Assembly: GCA_029861865.1 (NCBI GenBank)
Contig: JAOTYL010000007.1
Coordinates: forward strand, 149,543 to 213,542
Length of the DNA stretch: 64,000 nt
Direction: 5' to 3'
Origin: Myxococcales bacterium
Lineage (GTDB): Bacteria; Myxococcota_A; Polyangia; Polyangiales; Houyiibacteriaceae
Shown here: positions 56,545 through 64,000 of the stretch, in pieces
Layout: each line of letters starts with the position of its first letter
How positions within the stretch are numbered: the first letter of the stretch is position 1
Program-made: the position numbers and the translations under genes
Notes under the pieces: generated by a model
The model's input: the letters and a program-made list of their open reading frames with translations, nothing else
Told to the model about the DNA's origin: nothing
Database searches by the model: none

Positions 56545-57276
56545 CTAAGGGGGGTTCGGAGGCGACACTATCGATTTGGGACTCGTATTGGCACAGTTGT
56601 CCTGTTTCATATCCCGCGGGTTCTCTGGGTCACAAAGGTGCATGCTCAGCTCGTCTCCGAACCACTCGAAGACGATGCCCGGGACATCCTCGGGGAGCTC
56701 CTCACGCGCGAAGTTGTAGAGCCAGAGTCGCTCGACCTTGCCCTCCCGGACGCGGGCCGTCGCGATGTCCTTGAACTCCGCCACGTTGGCGCGACACCCT
56801 ACCTGAGACCCCGATCCCGTTACGAAGCCGTCGATGTTCTGGCACCAGTATGCGAAGTCTGTGATAGAGGTGTTGAGCAGACTCGGCGCGGTAGCCGCAG
56901 GGCTGGAGATCGACCGCTTCCTATCCTTCGGCGTCGGCGGCCAGCACCGGATATTGCTTAGGCCCTTCCTTCTTCGCGTGAGCAGCCTGTTTCGCCTTTG
57001 TTCCGCTACACCTGGTTTCGCGGGGGTGACTTCGATTGCGGGCGCACGCGTCTCAATGATGAGAGGTTCTTCGGAAAGCACGCGGTATTCGACGTTGCGC
57101 GCGGTGCCATGAATTGTGTATGCGGGCTCGCCGTCAAACCACCGGTCTACGGTCTCGTCGAAGGTCAGGCTTGCACATTTGGTCCATGGGCCCGCATCAG
57201 CTGTGCCCTCTACCATCGTGCACCCGCTAGCCGCGACGAGCGCAACAACCAAGGCGAACCGAGCGGAACCCTGCAT
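56545..57276 (-). CDS. lipoprotein of unknown function
   Basis: A 243-aa protein from ATG 57276 with lipobox ASGC near residue 19. The mature domain is soluble, contains about five Cys (including pairs near CQNIDGF and SQVGCRAN), and ends in CDPENPRDMKQDNC. The long upstream open frame that fuses it to the tail-tube fragment is coincidental. It has no match to known folds. It may be an extracytoplasmic binding protein. Confidence 0.6.
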   Translation of the reverse strand: MQGSARFALVVALVAASGCTMVEGTADAGPWTKCASLTFDETVDRWFDGEPAYTIHGTARNVEYRVLSEEPLIIETRAPAIEVTPAKPGVAEQRRNRLLTRRRKGLSNIRCWPPTPKDRKRSISSPAATAPSLLNTSITDFAYWCQNIDGFVTGSGSQVGCRANVAEFKDIATARVREGKVERLWLYNFAREELPEDVPGIVFEWFGDELSMHLCDPENPRDMKQDNCANTSPKSIVSPPNPP

Positions 57277-57501
57277 GAAGTGAGGCGACGTGGCGAGAAC
57301 CAAGGGCAACTTGAATGAAAAAAATGAATCAACGAAAAGGTTCGCCTGCCGCAAACCGGCCCCGCTCGTTTCACCCACGGGGGGCTCCAGGCACATGCTT
57401 TGCGCCTCAGTCTGAATATCTGCATACCAAGCGGTACACGGCCCGTGCGGACGGCACCTCTGCGGTAGAACCACTGCTCCAAATTCTGAAGAGGGAGCCC
57501 G

Positions 57502-57702
57502 AGAACTATCCCAAGGTCGTCGCTGCAGGGTCAAACCGGTAGCCGGGCGCAGCCCGTTTCGCACGACCTCGTTGGCGGGCGCCTTGCGCCGGAGCGCGCT
57601 GACTTTGCAGATACCGGGAATCACCGCACCGTCCCAATGGACTCGAAACTTGAAAATTCGGTACGGATCGCGCCGGTGCGTATTCACTGAGAACTGGGCC
57701 AC
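57502..57702 (-). pseudogene. truncated contractile-tail tube (T4 gp19-like) gene
   Basis: From GTG 57702, which has a perfect GGAGG site 6 bases upstream, the frame encodes VAQFSVNTHRRDPYRIFKFR followed by VHWDGAVIPGICKVSALRR, matching the conserved N-terminus of phage and extracellular-injection-system inner-tube proteins (gp19 family). The match shortens after about residue 45, with a last recognisable piece near TGLTLQRRPWDSS. The remainder of the open frame is unrelated. This is therefore a 5' remnant of a tail-tube gene. Confidence 0.7.
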
Positions 57703-57769
57703 AAGAAACCTCCAGAATCGAACGATCAAACTTATCACGGGATGGCCATAGATGAGATGAAGCGGCTGG

Positions 57770-57786
57770 CCACCACGACGTGGTGG
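57770..57786. repeat. 17-bp palindrome next to IS110 fragment
   Basis: CCACCACG-A-CGTGGTGG is a perfect odd palindrome 52 bp upstream of the transposase remnant. IS110 elements have functional noncoding sequence (the bridge RNA and recombination ends) outside the ORF, so it may be a remnant of an element end. This is inference. Confidence 0.4.
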
Positions 57787-57838
57787 CAAGATGCCCCACA
57801 GACAAAAACGCGGTCACGAACCACATTGGAGCAGAGGG

Positions 57839-57898
57839 ATGGACCATATTGGAATCGACGTGCACAAGAACACAAGCCAAGTCTGCGTAACTGGGGAG
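57839..57898 (+). mobile_element. N-terminal fragment of an IS110-family transposase
   Basis: ATG 57839 opens MDHIGIDVHKNTSQVCV, the signature N-terminus (DEDD RuvC-like domain, with first Asp in GIDVHK) of IS110 transposases. The match ends after about 18-20 residues and the frame continues into unrelated sequence (FGEGLTVFGPRPSW). There is no Tnp20 domain and no intact element. It is a decayed insertion on the island. Confidence 0.75.
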
Positions 57899-57998
57899 CT
57901 GTTTGGTGAGGGCCTCACTGTTTTTGGTCCTCGGCCATCATGGTCTGTGTATCCCGTCACTTTCGTGGGCTTTGGACAAGCACCACGGGGAAGCGTCG

Positions 57999-59522
57999 TT
58001 AGCCTTTGGTGCCCGGATCCTCGTCATCCAGCGTTTGATGCTTCCGTGTCTGGGCCCGCCTCTTGACCTCTTCGTACTTGAACCGAGTAAGATCCATGAT
58101 CTTGCAGACTGGCGGATTCGCCTTGGGGTCCACCTCGACGAGGTCGAGCTCTGCACTCCTGGCCATGCGTCTGGCCTCGTCGGTTCTCAGGACACCGAGC
58201 ATGGTCCCATCCGGTCCGATCACTCGTACCTCTGGAACGCGAATGAGATCGTTCACACGGGGCCAACGACCCGCGGCGGATACTGTCTCACCTGCCGACC
58301 CCACCTCGGTGATCTGGACGTAGAGGACCGTTGCTAGAGCAGCGGGTAGAACGGTCGCGACGGTAGCTGCGCACCAGGACCACGTGCTCGCGAGTGCGAT
58401 GGAGCCTGTTGAAAGGTCACGAAACGGGTTGCCTTCCGGCCCCACCGAGAGGTCGATGAATGGAAGCACGGCGCTGACCAACAATGGAAGCACGATCAGC
58501 CAAACGACCAATCCGGAAAAGAATATCACCAACTGATGCGCGCGAGATAGTGTCCAAGCGCGCCGAAGCGCTTCCAGAGGACCTATCTCCTCGACCATCA
58601 GGGCGGGGACAGTCACGTGAAGTCTGACCGACAGAATAATCCCGGGCACAACCAGCAGTAGGAAACCAATTGACGTCACGATCCAGATCAAAGCGACCGC
58701 GACGATGAGCGAAGGGAGGCGGCGAAAAGAAGACGCCAAGGACGCCGCAATGCCGACCTCACGACGCCCTAGCGCGCCCATGACCAACAGCACAACGGAG
58801 CCGGCCGCGATGGCGGAGAACGGGACGGATGCAAGCGAGCTGATGTTACTGTCGAAATAACCCAACGTTTCTAGATTCGTAAGTCGGTTCATGAGAAAGA
58901 AACCAATGATGGTGGCCGGAAACATGCATACTCCCCCTGTCGCGAGAATCACCGCCCAACGTGTCTTCAAGACAGACACCAACTTACGCAGCGCGCCAGC
59001 AGCCGTGACTGTCACAGGGGCAAGCTTCTTCGTCTCAACCGAATCAAGCGTGCGCGTTGCAACAGACTCACCGGTCCAGCGAATGATCTTCGTCTTTGTA
59101 GGGAAGTGAAAGACGAAGAGGAGCCAGGTCGCCCCGAAAAAGACTGGCGCCACGATCGCGAGGGGGAGTCCGATGAAAGCGCACACCTGGCCGAGGACAG
59201 AGACGCTCCAGGCGAGAAACATCGACAGTAGGAAGTTCACGAAATAGCGAGCACTCGGCCTCTTGATGAGCCTCGGAGCTCGACGTCGGAAGAACGCTGG
59301 CGCCTCGTAGCTCATCCAGGCGAGCACGGACGCGATGATTGCGATTGTTGCGACGCTCAGAACCGCGCGATTGCTACCCTCCCAAGGGCCGTGGTCGACG
59401 CGGAACATGACGAAGGCGCTGATGACAGTTGAAATGAAAAGAACGGTCCAAATGAACCATGCCGTAATCAGCCAGACCGCTATGTCACCCGTACCCTGTT
59501 TCTCGACGTCAGCTGCAGCCAT
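57999..59522 (-). CDS. multi-span membrane protein fused to an IF-3 N-terminal domain
   Basis: A 507-aa protein from ATG 59522 with a strong GGAAGG site. Residues 1-418 hold about ten transmembrane segments, including IVSxGFLLLVVPGIILS-like and EEIGPLEALRRAWTLSRAHQ motifs, which resemble DUF975/GPDPase-membrane-domain proteins. The last 89 residues are a clear translation-initiation-factor IF-3 N-terminal domain: RVNDLIRVPEVRVIGPDGTM, AELDLVEVDPKANPPVCKIM, FKYEEVKRRAQTRKHQ. The IF-3 C-domain, which contacts the 30S P-site region, is absent. No frameshift separates the parts, so this reads as a real fusion that would place an IF-3N domain on the inner membrane. Confidence 0.85.
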   Translation of the reverse strand: MAAADVEKQGTGDIAVWLITAWFIWTVLFISTVISAFVMFRVDHGPWEGSNRAVLSVATIAIIASVLAWMSYEAPAFFRRRAPRLIKRPSARYFVNFLLSMFLAWSVSVLGQVCAFIGLPLAIVAPVFFGATWLLFVFHFPTKTKIIRWTGESVATRTLDSVETKKLAPVTVTAAGALRKLVSVLKTRWAVILATGGVCMFPATIIGFFLMNRLTNLETLGYFDSNISSLASVPFSAIAAGSVVLLVMGALGRREVGIAASLASSFRRLPSLIVAVALIWIVTSIGFLLLVVPGIILSVRLHVTVPALMVEEIGPLEALRRAWTLSRAHQLVIFFSGLVVWLIVLPLLVSAVLPFIDLSVGPEGNPFRDLSTGSIALASTWSWCAATVATVLPAALATVLYVQITEVGSAGETVSAAGRWPRVNDLIRVPEVRVIGPDGTMLGVLRTDEARRMARSAELDLVEVDPKANPPVCKIMDLTRFKYEEVKRRAQTRKHQTLDDEDPGTKG

Positions 59523-59656
59523 CTCGACCTTCCGCAATACACTATACGAGGCGCCGCCGGAGGCGCATGAACCTGCGATATCTGGACCATGTTGACGATG
59601 CGGATCCGCAAAGTCACCCGAGAGCAGCCAACGCTTCGCCACGTTCCGCCGGCAGC

Positions 59657-60025
59657 CTAGGTCTTCAGCAAGTGCCTTAGGAAGCTACCGCGCTGTTGAA
59701 GGAAATCCCGCGTGATTTGGTAGTGCTCAGTGTCCTCGTAGTCGACTTCGTGAATCCCGCTTTGGTCGAGCTCGTAGATTGTTGCGTTCGGGTACGCCAT
59801 GAGAATCGGGGAGTGCGTTGCGATGATGAGCTGACTTCCCTCGCGGACCAGCTCATCCATGCGCGTCAGCATGGAGAGCTGACGCTTGGGCGATAGCGCT
59901 GCCTCGGGCTCGTCGAGGATATAGAGGCCACCGCCGACGAAGCGATCGGTCATGATCCACAGGAAGGCTTCTCCGTGTGAACGTTCGTGGAGCTCTTCCC
60001 ATTTACGAGAGTCTATGCGCTTCAA
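59657..60025 (-). pseudogene. 3' fragment of an AAA ATPase (ABC-signature/Walker B half)
   Basis: The frame carries ERSHGEAFLWIM (ABC-type signature region), LYILDEPEAALSPKRQ (Walker B) and IIATHSPILMAYPNA (switch His), the second half of an AAA_21/OLD-like ATPase. Walker A and the N-terminal half are missing, and an in-frame stop (TGA) lies about 12 codons before the possible TTG start. So it is a truncated remnant, not an active ATPase. It sits between the IF-3 fusion and the zinc-ribbon gene. Confidence 0.7.
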
Positions 60026-60094
60026 GAGGACCAGCCAACGGCTAAGCCCGCTTCACCCGACGCTAACCCGGAGCGGGTCGCCGATCGCTCCACC

Positions 60095-60607
60095 CTAGAA
60101 GCGGTCGTGCGCCTCTCGGACGGAGCGCACGAACACCTTGTGGGTGGCGTACTCTGACACGGGGCTGCTGGTCCGCGCGTGCAGACGAAACGCGGCCTCT
60201 GAACCAGGCAACAGCGTCAACCCGTATTGCTCGGCACCTTCGGTGTCAATCAAGGTGCCTTCTCCGTCGAAGTATTGGACTTCGATGTAGACGTCGTCGG
60301 CCGCGATCTCCTCGCTGTTGTTCCGGATCGTCCCGACCGCCGAGACGTACGTAAGGTCCCCCTGCGTATTGAACCGGAACGACGAATCCACAACGACGAT
60401 TTCGCTCAGCACCGCCGCGGGGTCCGCCCCGCCCCCGAAGAGCGAGAGTGGCCAAATCAGTAAGTAGGCCGCGAACCCAAACAAGATGATGAGCGGGACG
60501 TACACCATCGCCATGGCCTTGCCGACCCACTGGTTGCAGTGAGGGCACTTGCGCGCTTCGGCATGCATCGGTTCACGGCAGTAGGGACAAGTCTTCTGGG
60601 AGGCCAC
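60095..60607 (-). CDS. zinc-ribbon membrane protein with FxLYD-like domain
   Basis: A 170-aa protein. The N-terminus has a double zinc-ribbon (CPYCREPM and CPHCNQWV) and then one transmembrane helix (MAMVYVPLIILFGFAAYLLI). An extracytoplasmic beta-sandwich (LTYVSAVGTIRNNSEEIAAD then VYIEVQYFDGEGTLIDT) resembles FxLYD/DUF-type domains. GTG 60607 starts just before the ribbon. It is a conserved type of cell-envelope protein of unknown role. It heads no operon and lies downstream of the M28 peptidase on the same strand. Confidence 0.75.
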   Translation of the reverse strand: MASQKTCPYCREPMHAEARKCPHCNQWVGKAMAMVYVPLIILFGFAAYLLIWPLSLFGGGADPAAVLSEIVVVDSSFRFNTQGDLTYVSAVGTIRNNSEEIAADDVYIEVQYFDGEGTLIDTEGAEQYGLTLLPGSEAAFRLHARTSSPVSEYATHKVFVRSVREAHDRF

Positions 60608-60702
60608 TTTCGAGAGTCTGCACCTTTCCAACGAAAATTTCAGCAAGAAGGGGCGCGGGCAAGAGCAGAGCGACGCTCATTGCCGAAAGACCACCCCGGA
60701 CC

Positions 60703-61689
60703 TCATCGCGGCACTGGCAGGTGAATCGACGCCGAATACACTTGCTTGACCACCTCCGCCATGCGCTCGTAGTCGAGGGTCGCGGGTGTGTCGGTACCCT
60801 CATGGTAGTTCGGGTTTCGCAGGAATGCCGTGTCGGTGATCATCGCGGCGGGATAGCCCTCGTCCCAGTAGCTCGCGTGGTCTGAGAAATCGATTCCGGG
60901 AAACCACGCGGGCGCGTTCATCGACCAGACCGGCACACCACCGCCCGCGATCATTCCCCGCTTGATGCCACGCACCCAAGCGTGCTCTCCCAGCCGGCTG
61001 ACGATCGCCACGAAATCGCCCCGTGACGGATACAGCAGCGTCAGGAGCGGGGCTGGGTAGCGCTGAGACCGAGGCGCGTCGGAGAAGTAGCCGATCATTT
61101 CGAGCGATATCATCCCGATGATGTCCGCACCGCTCTCTCGGAGCGAGCGCGCGTGTACTGCGCTTCCCATTCGTTCGGACATGAAGAACGGAGGCTCCTC
61201 CAAAGTGTACGCAACGAGCTCGATCGCAGAACCCCGCTGGGGCTTCTGCTCCCCGAGCAAGTGGGCAAGCTCGAGCAGCCCGGCGACGCCGCTCGCGTTG
61301 TCATCCGCGCCCGGCTGGTGTCCATAGACGTCATAGTGGGCACCAATGACGAGACGCGCGGCCGACTCGTTTCCATACCTGGCGATGAAGTTCGAATAGG
61401 TGCGTCCGTTGATTTCGAAGCTCTGACGAGTCGGTCGTAGCCCAGCCTTTTGGAACTCAGCCTCGATGTAGGTCGCAACGGCGTCGAGCCTTTCAGGGTG
61501 GTCGTGACTCCTGGTCACTTCGCCACCCGAGAGAAACTCGACGTGCTCCCGCAGTCGAACCGGGTCGACGGAAATGTCGGTCGGCCGCGGCAATGAGCTA
61601 ACGACCGGAGCCATCAACACCCAGATGAGTACGGGAACGGCCACGAGTAGCGAGACCAGCACGCCGATCGCAATTCTGAGGAAGGACAT
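60703..61689 (-). CDS. M28 family metallopeptidase, membrane-anchored
   Basis: A 328-aa protein with an N-terminal helix (FLRIAIGVLVSLLVAVPVLI), then an M28 (aminopeptidase S/PSMA-like) domain. Co-catalytic zinc ligands appear in IGAHYDVYGH, GADDNASGVAGLLELA, the catalytic Glu pair LEEPPF and the later SLEMIGYF. The domain's end holds DFSDHASYWDEGYPAAMI. It is probably an exported aminopeptidase anchored in the inner membrane. ATG 61689 is the supported start. Confidence 0.9.
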   Translation of the reverse strand: MSFLRIAIGVLVSLLVAVPVLIWVLMAPVVSSLPRPTDISVDPVRLREHVEFLSGGEVTRSHDHPERLDAVATYIEAEFQKAGLRPTRQSFEINGRTYSNFIARYGNESAARLVIGAHYDVYGHQPGADDNASGVAGLLELAHLLGEQKPQRGSAIELVAYTLEEPPFFMSERMGSAVHARSLRESGADIIGMISLEMIGYFSDAPRSQRYPAPLLTLLYPSRGDFVAIVSRLGEHAWVRGIKRGMIAGGGVPVWSMNAPAWFPGIDFSDHASYWDEGYPAAMITDTAFLRNPNYHEGTDTPATLDYERMAEVVKQVYSASIHLPVPR

Positions 61690-61828
61690 GCGCAACTCGT
61701 TAACCGCTTCTGAGCCGCGGAACATTCCCGGGACCAGGGGTTCCCGCCTGGTTGGCGAGCATCTATCCGCCCGACCGCCGCGCGCGACACAAATGCTGCT
61801 CTGCGAATCGCGTGCTAGTCACATGGCC

Positions 61829-61987
61829 ATGGCGAAAAGCGTTGCGAGTGTCGTGATTTGCGAGGGGTGCGGCGAACGCGTGGCGGAGATTGTCGCAGAT
61901 GACGGGCGAGCTCTGTGCAGCCGATGCCATCTCACAGAGAGTAGGGCGAAAACGCCTCACGAAGAGAAGCCAGATCCTGATCTGTGA
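61829..61987 (+). CDS. 52-aa zinc-ribbon protein
   Basis: A short protein starting at ATG 61829 (ATG 61823 is two codons upstream) with two CxxC pairs, ICEGCGERVAEIV and ALCSRC, typical of a treble-clef or zinc-ribbon mini-protein. The C-terminus is charged (KTPHEEKPDPDL). The function is unknown. Such small ribbons often bind RNA or partner proteins. Confidence 0.6.
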   Translation: MAKSVASVVICEGCGERVAEIVADDGRALCSRCHLTESRAKTPHEEKPDPDL

Positions 61988-62111
61988 ACCGCTCTCACCG
62001 TGTGCGGTCACGGGGATGGAGCGTCACCGAGTCTCGGGTTGGAGGTCATCGCTTCCAACGACAGTGGCGAACGCTCAGTCGCGAGATTCGCGCCGTCGTC
62101 CCCAGTGCGAT

Positions 62112-62540
62112 ATGCTTACCCACGTGTGTATCGCGGTATATATAGCGGCCAACCGGCCACTTCCTGCCATTGACTGGGACGAGTCCCAGCCAGCTTTTTA
62201 TGTAGCCACTTTGGGGAAGGACGAAGAGCCGGTCCGAAACCAGTTCACGAAGCCACACGTCTACTACGCTGGTTCGCATGAGGGATGTGGCTGTGGCTTT
62301 CAATTGGGCAAAGACCGGGGTCCAGGGGACCCCGAACAGGCGCGGAGTCGCGACTCCCTAGGCGCGTTCTCCAAGTACCTGCAGGACGCGCTGACTCACG
62401 TCGGCGACCTCGAGTTGTTCGCATGCTGGGAAGGAGATCAGGCGGCGGGCGTTGAGCACCGGCGTCACCTGACCCCGATGGATCTTCGCCGCGACGATTT
62501 CTGTTTCTTGGAAAGGGAGCTGTCGGTGTTGCGTCTGTAG
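62112..62540 (+). CDS. conserved hypothetical protein with Cys-Gly cluster
   Basis: A 142-aa protein from ATG 62112. Notable motifs are KPHVYYAGSHEGCGCGFQLG near residue 45 (a CxC pair) and SLGAFSKYLQDALTHVGDLE, with FACWEGDQAAGVEHR. This pattern (an IAANRPLPAIDW-like start and the HEGCGCGF block) looks like a small conserved bacterial family with no assigned function. It could bind a metal through its Cys and His residues. It has no signal peptide. Confidence 0.7.
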   Translation: MLTHVCIAVYIAANRPLPAIDWDESQPAFYVATLGKDEEPVRNQFTKPHVYYAGSHEGCGCGFQLGKDRGPGDPEQARSRDSLGAFSKYLQDALTHVGDLELFACWEGDQAAGVEHRRHLTPMDLRRDDFCFLERELSVLRL

Positions 62541-62665
62541 GAGCCGAAACCCACATTGGGTAGGCGGGCCCTCCCACGGCTGAACCGTGAACAGCCGGCT
62601 AGAGGACGCTGAAGCTCACCCTCACAGTCGCCGAGTCCTTTGGGCCCCACTATCGAGCAGCGTGA

Positions 62666-63034
62666 TCACTCGTGGTCGGAGGTGTGTGGCGCGATCGACC
62701 CGACTACTTCCAATCCAGAGACGCAGCTTTTTCCATCGCGCCGCGTCCATATAACCCGCACGCGCTTGTGCATCGTACGGCCCGAGTGAGTCGTGATGCG
62801 CAGATCACACACTGTGCCAGCGGAGAGCCACTGGTCGAGCGAGAGCTGTATGCCGGTCTTGCTTACATCGACGGCCGACGCCACTTGCTGGATAGGCGAC
62901 AAGATCTGTACCTCGGCATCTGAATGCCAACGGTCCGCACCACGCCGCTCGTTTTCTCGAGCAGCGGGGCGAACCTCGGAGTCCTTGCCTTTCGGAGGCG
63001 GCCGATTCGAATGTCTGCCGTTCTTGGAATTCAT
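62666..63034 (-). CDS. PilZ domain protein
   Basis: A 122-aa protein. After a basic N-terminus, the PilZ c-di-GMP-binding elements are visible: an Arg-rich ENERRGADR, then the DxSxxG-type motif DVSKTGIQL, and a closing beta-strand region (RVRVIWTRRDGKSCVSGLEVV). PilZ proteins read cyclic-di-GMP to regulate motility or exopolysaccharide. The partner is unknown, and the Arg motif is slightly different from the canonical RxxxR. Confidence 0.85.
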   Translation of the reverse strand: MNSKNGRHSNRPPPKGKDSEVRPAARENERRGADRWHSDAEVQILSPIQQVASAVDVSKTGIQLSLDQWLSAGTVCDLRITTHSGRTMHKRVRVIWTRRDGKSCVSGLEVVGSIAPHTSDHE

Positions 63035-63085
63035 GCTGCCCGCGGGGTCGCCCGCGCCTCATCATGGGACGACACGCCGGAGCAC

Positions 63086-63709
63086 CTACCGACAGCCACC
63101 TTCGAAAGCGATCCGTGCGCCTGCCGAACGGGCCACACATTCACTTTGGTAGGTGACCCCATCGCACCCGCAGACCTCGTTGAGCGGCAAAGGGCATGGC
63201 ACGCTGATGATCTCCTGGCAGATCCCAGGACTGTCGCATGGGCCTTCTCCGTTGCAGTATTCTCCGTCTGCGCAGTCTGTGTCCGTCCGGCATGACGCCG
63301 ACGGTGAGCACGCCGGCCAGCTCCAAACGTTCGGCTCCTCGTCGAAAAGCTGCGAATGAAGCGGATCGTCGATCTGGTGCACTTCCACCACCGCAAGGTC
63401 CGCCGGCCCGCACCACTCAGCAAACCTGAACAGTTCGCCCAACGCAGTCTCGCCGATCGTGAACGAGAGATCGCAGGTAGCGATCGGCCCCAGACAAGCC
63501 ACGGGCGTCGGTTCCTCGACGCATCGCTTCTCGAGGTTCAGCTTCGCGCCGTAGTCAAGTCTGCATCCCGGCTCTACCTCGCAGTCCGCGATCTCAAGCT
63601 CCTGGCAAGCAGCTGTAGAGGATTTCGCAGGGTCGTTCGCCTCGGTGTCGCCACAGTGGGCAAGCAAAGGAAGCAAGCACAAACAGAAGGCGTAGAGCGG
63701 GGATCTCAC
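63086..63709 (-). CDS. Cys-rich lipoprotein with C-terminal Kazal-type domain
   Basis: A 207-aa protein. GTG 63709 gives a signal peptide with a lipobox near LAHC. The mature part is Cys-rich and ends in a Kazal-type inhibitor domain (CPLPLNEVCGCDGVTYQSEC, then a terminal FEGGC), which in Myxococcota is common in secreted lipoproteins and may inhibit serine proteases. The middle holds CRTDTDCADGEYCNGEGPC. A TTG at 63721 is an alternative start. It lies 51 bp from the PilZ gene and is divergent from the next lipoprotein. Confidence 0.85.
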   Translation of the reverse strand: MRSPLYAFCLCLLPLLAHCGDTEANDPAKSSTAACQELEIADCEVEPGCRLDYGAKLNLEKRCVEEPTPVACLGPIATCDLSFTIGETALGELFRFAEWCGPADLAVVEVHQIDDPLHSQLFDEEPNVWSWPACSPSASCRTDTDCADGEYCNGEGPCDSPGICQEIISVPCPLPLNEVCGCDGVTYQSECVARSAGARIAFEGGCR

Positions 63710-63858
63710 GGTAACTTGCAAGCTATCACCGGCGCCTGTGCGGCTCAACGAGTGGGCGGTTGTGAGCTACCATACGCTCTTGCAGGGCTCATCTTGCCGG
63801 CAAGACGACTCTTTGCCGTCGCTTGTCAGCTGTCACCGTGAACAATATCCTCCCTGCC

Positions 63859-64000
63859 ATGGTCGCGATTCGCAAAATAGCGTTGCTGTGCGGCGTGATC
63901 GCGTCGGTCGCGCTCGGCTGTGGCGATTCCAGCGAATCGGGCCCCTATGTCGTTGAAGGCAAGGTCGAGCATCCGTGTAGTACATACAGCTACAGCGCGT
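63859..64000 (+). CDS. lipoprotein, 5' end only
   Basis: From ATG 63859 (GTG 63838 in frame is an alternative) the frame reads a lipoprotein signal (MVAIRKIALLCGVIASVALG, then CGDSSESG) and runs off the window end. The N-terminal mature sequence starts VVEGKVEHPCSTYSYS. Only 47 codons are visible, so the function cannot be judged. Confidence 0.6.
   Translation, partial: MVAIRKIALLCGVIASVALGCGDSSESGPYVVEGKVEHPCSTYSYSA

Noticed and set aside
56545..57789. Single long protein joining the tail-tube fragment and the lipoprotein
   Set aside because: The middle is unstructured shadow sequence. The lipoprotein has its own start and signal peptide at 57276, and the tube fragment has its own start at 57702.

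Overview
The window looks like a contig from a high-GC Gram-negative bacterium, most plausibly a Myxococcota-type (older name Deltaproteobacteria) organism. That placement is inferred from gene content: many lipoproteins and outer-membrane barrels, a mutA-mutB-meaB methylmalonyl-CoA module, stand-alone acyl-CoA enzymes, a sulfatase, a sulfotransferase, a Rieske oxygenase, a PilZ protein and a Kazal-domain lipoprotein. No rRNA or marker gene is present to confirm it.

Region 1 (1-39.5 kb) reads as ordinary chromosome. It opens with the 3' end of a Pro-rich protein, then the overlapping operon mutA-mutB-meaB, which interconverts methylmalonyl-CoA and succinyl-CoA and protects the mutase. A minus-strand operon follows (TetR regulator, MepA-like endopeptidase lipoprotein, RNase D, AI-2E/PerM permease). 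Next come a NifU-like protein, a YbjQ-YbjQ-enoyl-CoA hydratase operon, UDP-glucose dehydrogenase with a SRAP DNA-protein crosslink protein, an acyl-CoA dehydrogenase, two tandem paralogous barrels, a YceI lipoprotein, a DUF3556-like membrane protein, a GDPD lipoprotein with a DUF6279-like lipoprotein, a barrel plus lipoprotein sulfatase, a FadL-like porin, a sulfotransferase, a phytoene-desaturase-like flavoprotein, DoxX, DUF1523, a HAD phosphatase, a saccharopine-dehydrogenase-like reductase, a beta-CASP nuclease, a Rieske oxygenase, an ArsC/Spx-like protein, a beta-propeller lipoprotein, a quinone-oxidoreductase-like protein and a prolyl-4-hydroxylase-like oxygenase.

Region 2 (39.5-46.1 kb) is a transition zone. 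It holds a cupin broken by a one-base frameshift, a tiny secreted peptide made of two 14-residue repeats, a lipoprotein, a PIN nuclease, and a mobile cassette. The cassette is a terminase-small-like HTH protein, a gene that changes frame twice, and a large serine recombinase whose reading frame runs antisense into tRNA-Glu.

Region 3 (46.05-46.25 kb) is a minus-strand tRNA-Lys(UUU)/tRNA-Glu(UUC) pair. A different recombination module, a tyrosine integrase overlapping an excisionase-like HTH protein, abuts its other side.

Region 4 (46.25 to about 60.1 kb) looks like a genomic island. It contains lineage-specific membrane and secreted proteins, a DUF1835/beta-propeller pair, an orphan RHS tip, a CPBP protease, and decayed fragments of a contractile-tail tube gene, an IS110 transposase and an AAA ATPase. 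Its most striking gene is a multi-span membrane protein whose cytosolic tail is an intact N-terminal domain of translation initiation factor IF-3.

Region 5 (60.1-64 kb) returns to chromosome-like genes: a zinc-ribbon/FxLYD-like protein, an M28 peptidase, a small zinc-ribbon protein, a conserved hypothetical, PilZ, a Kazal lipoprotein and the start of another lipoprotein.
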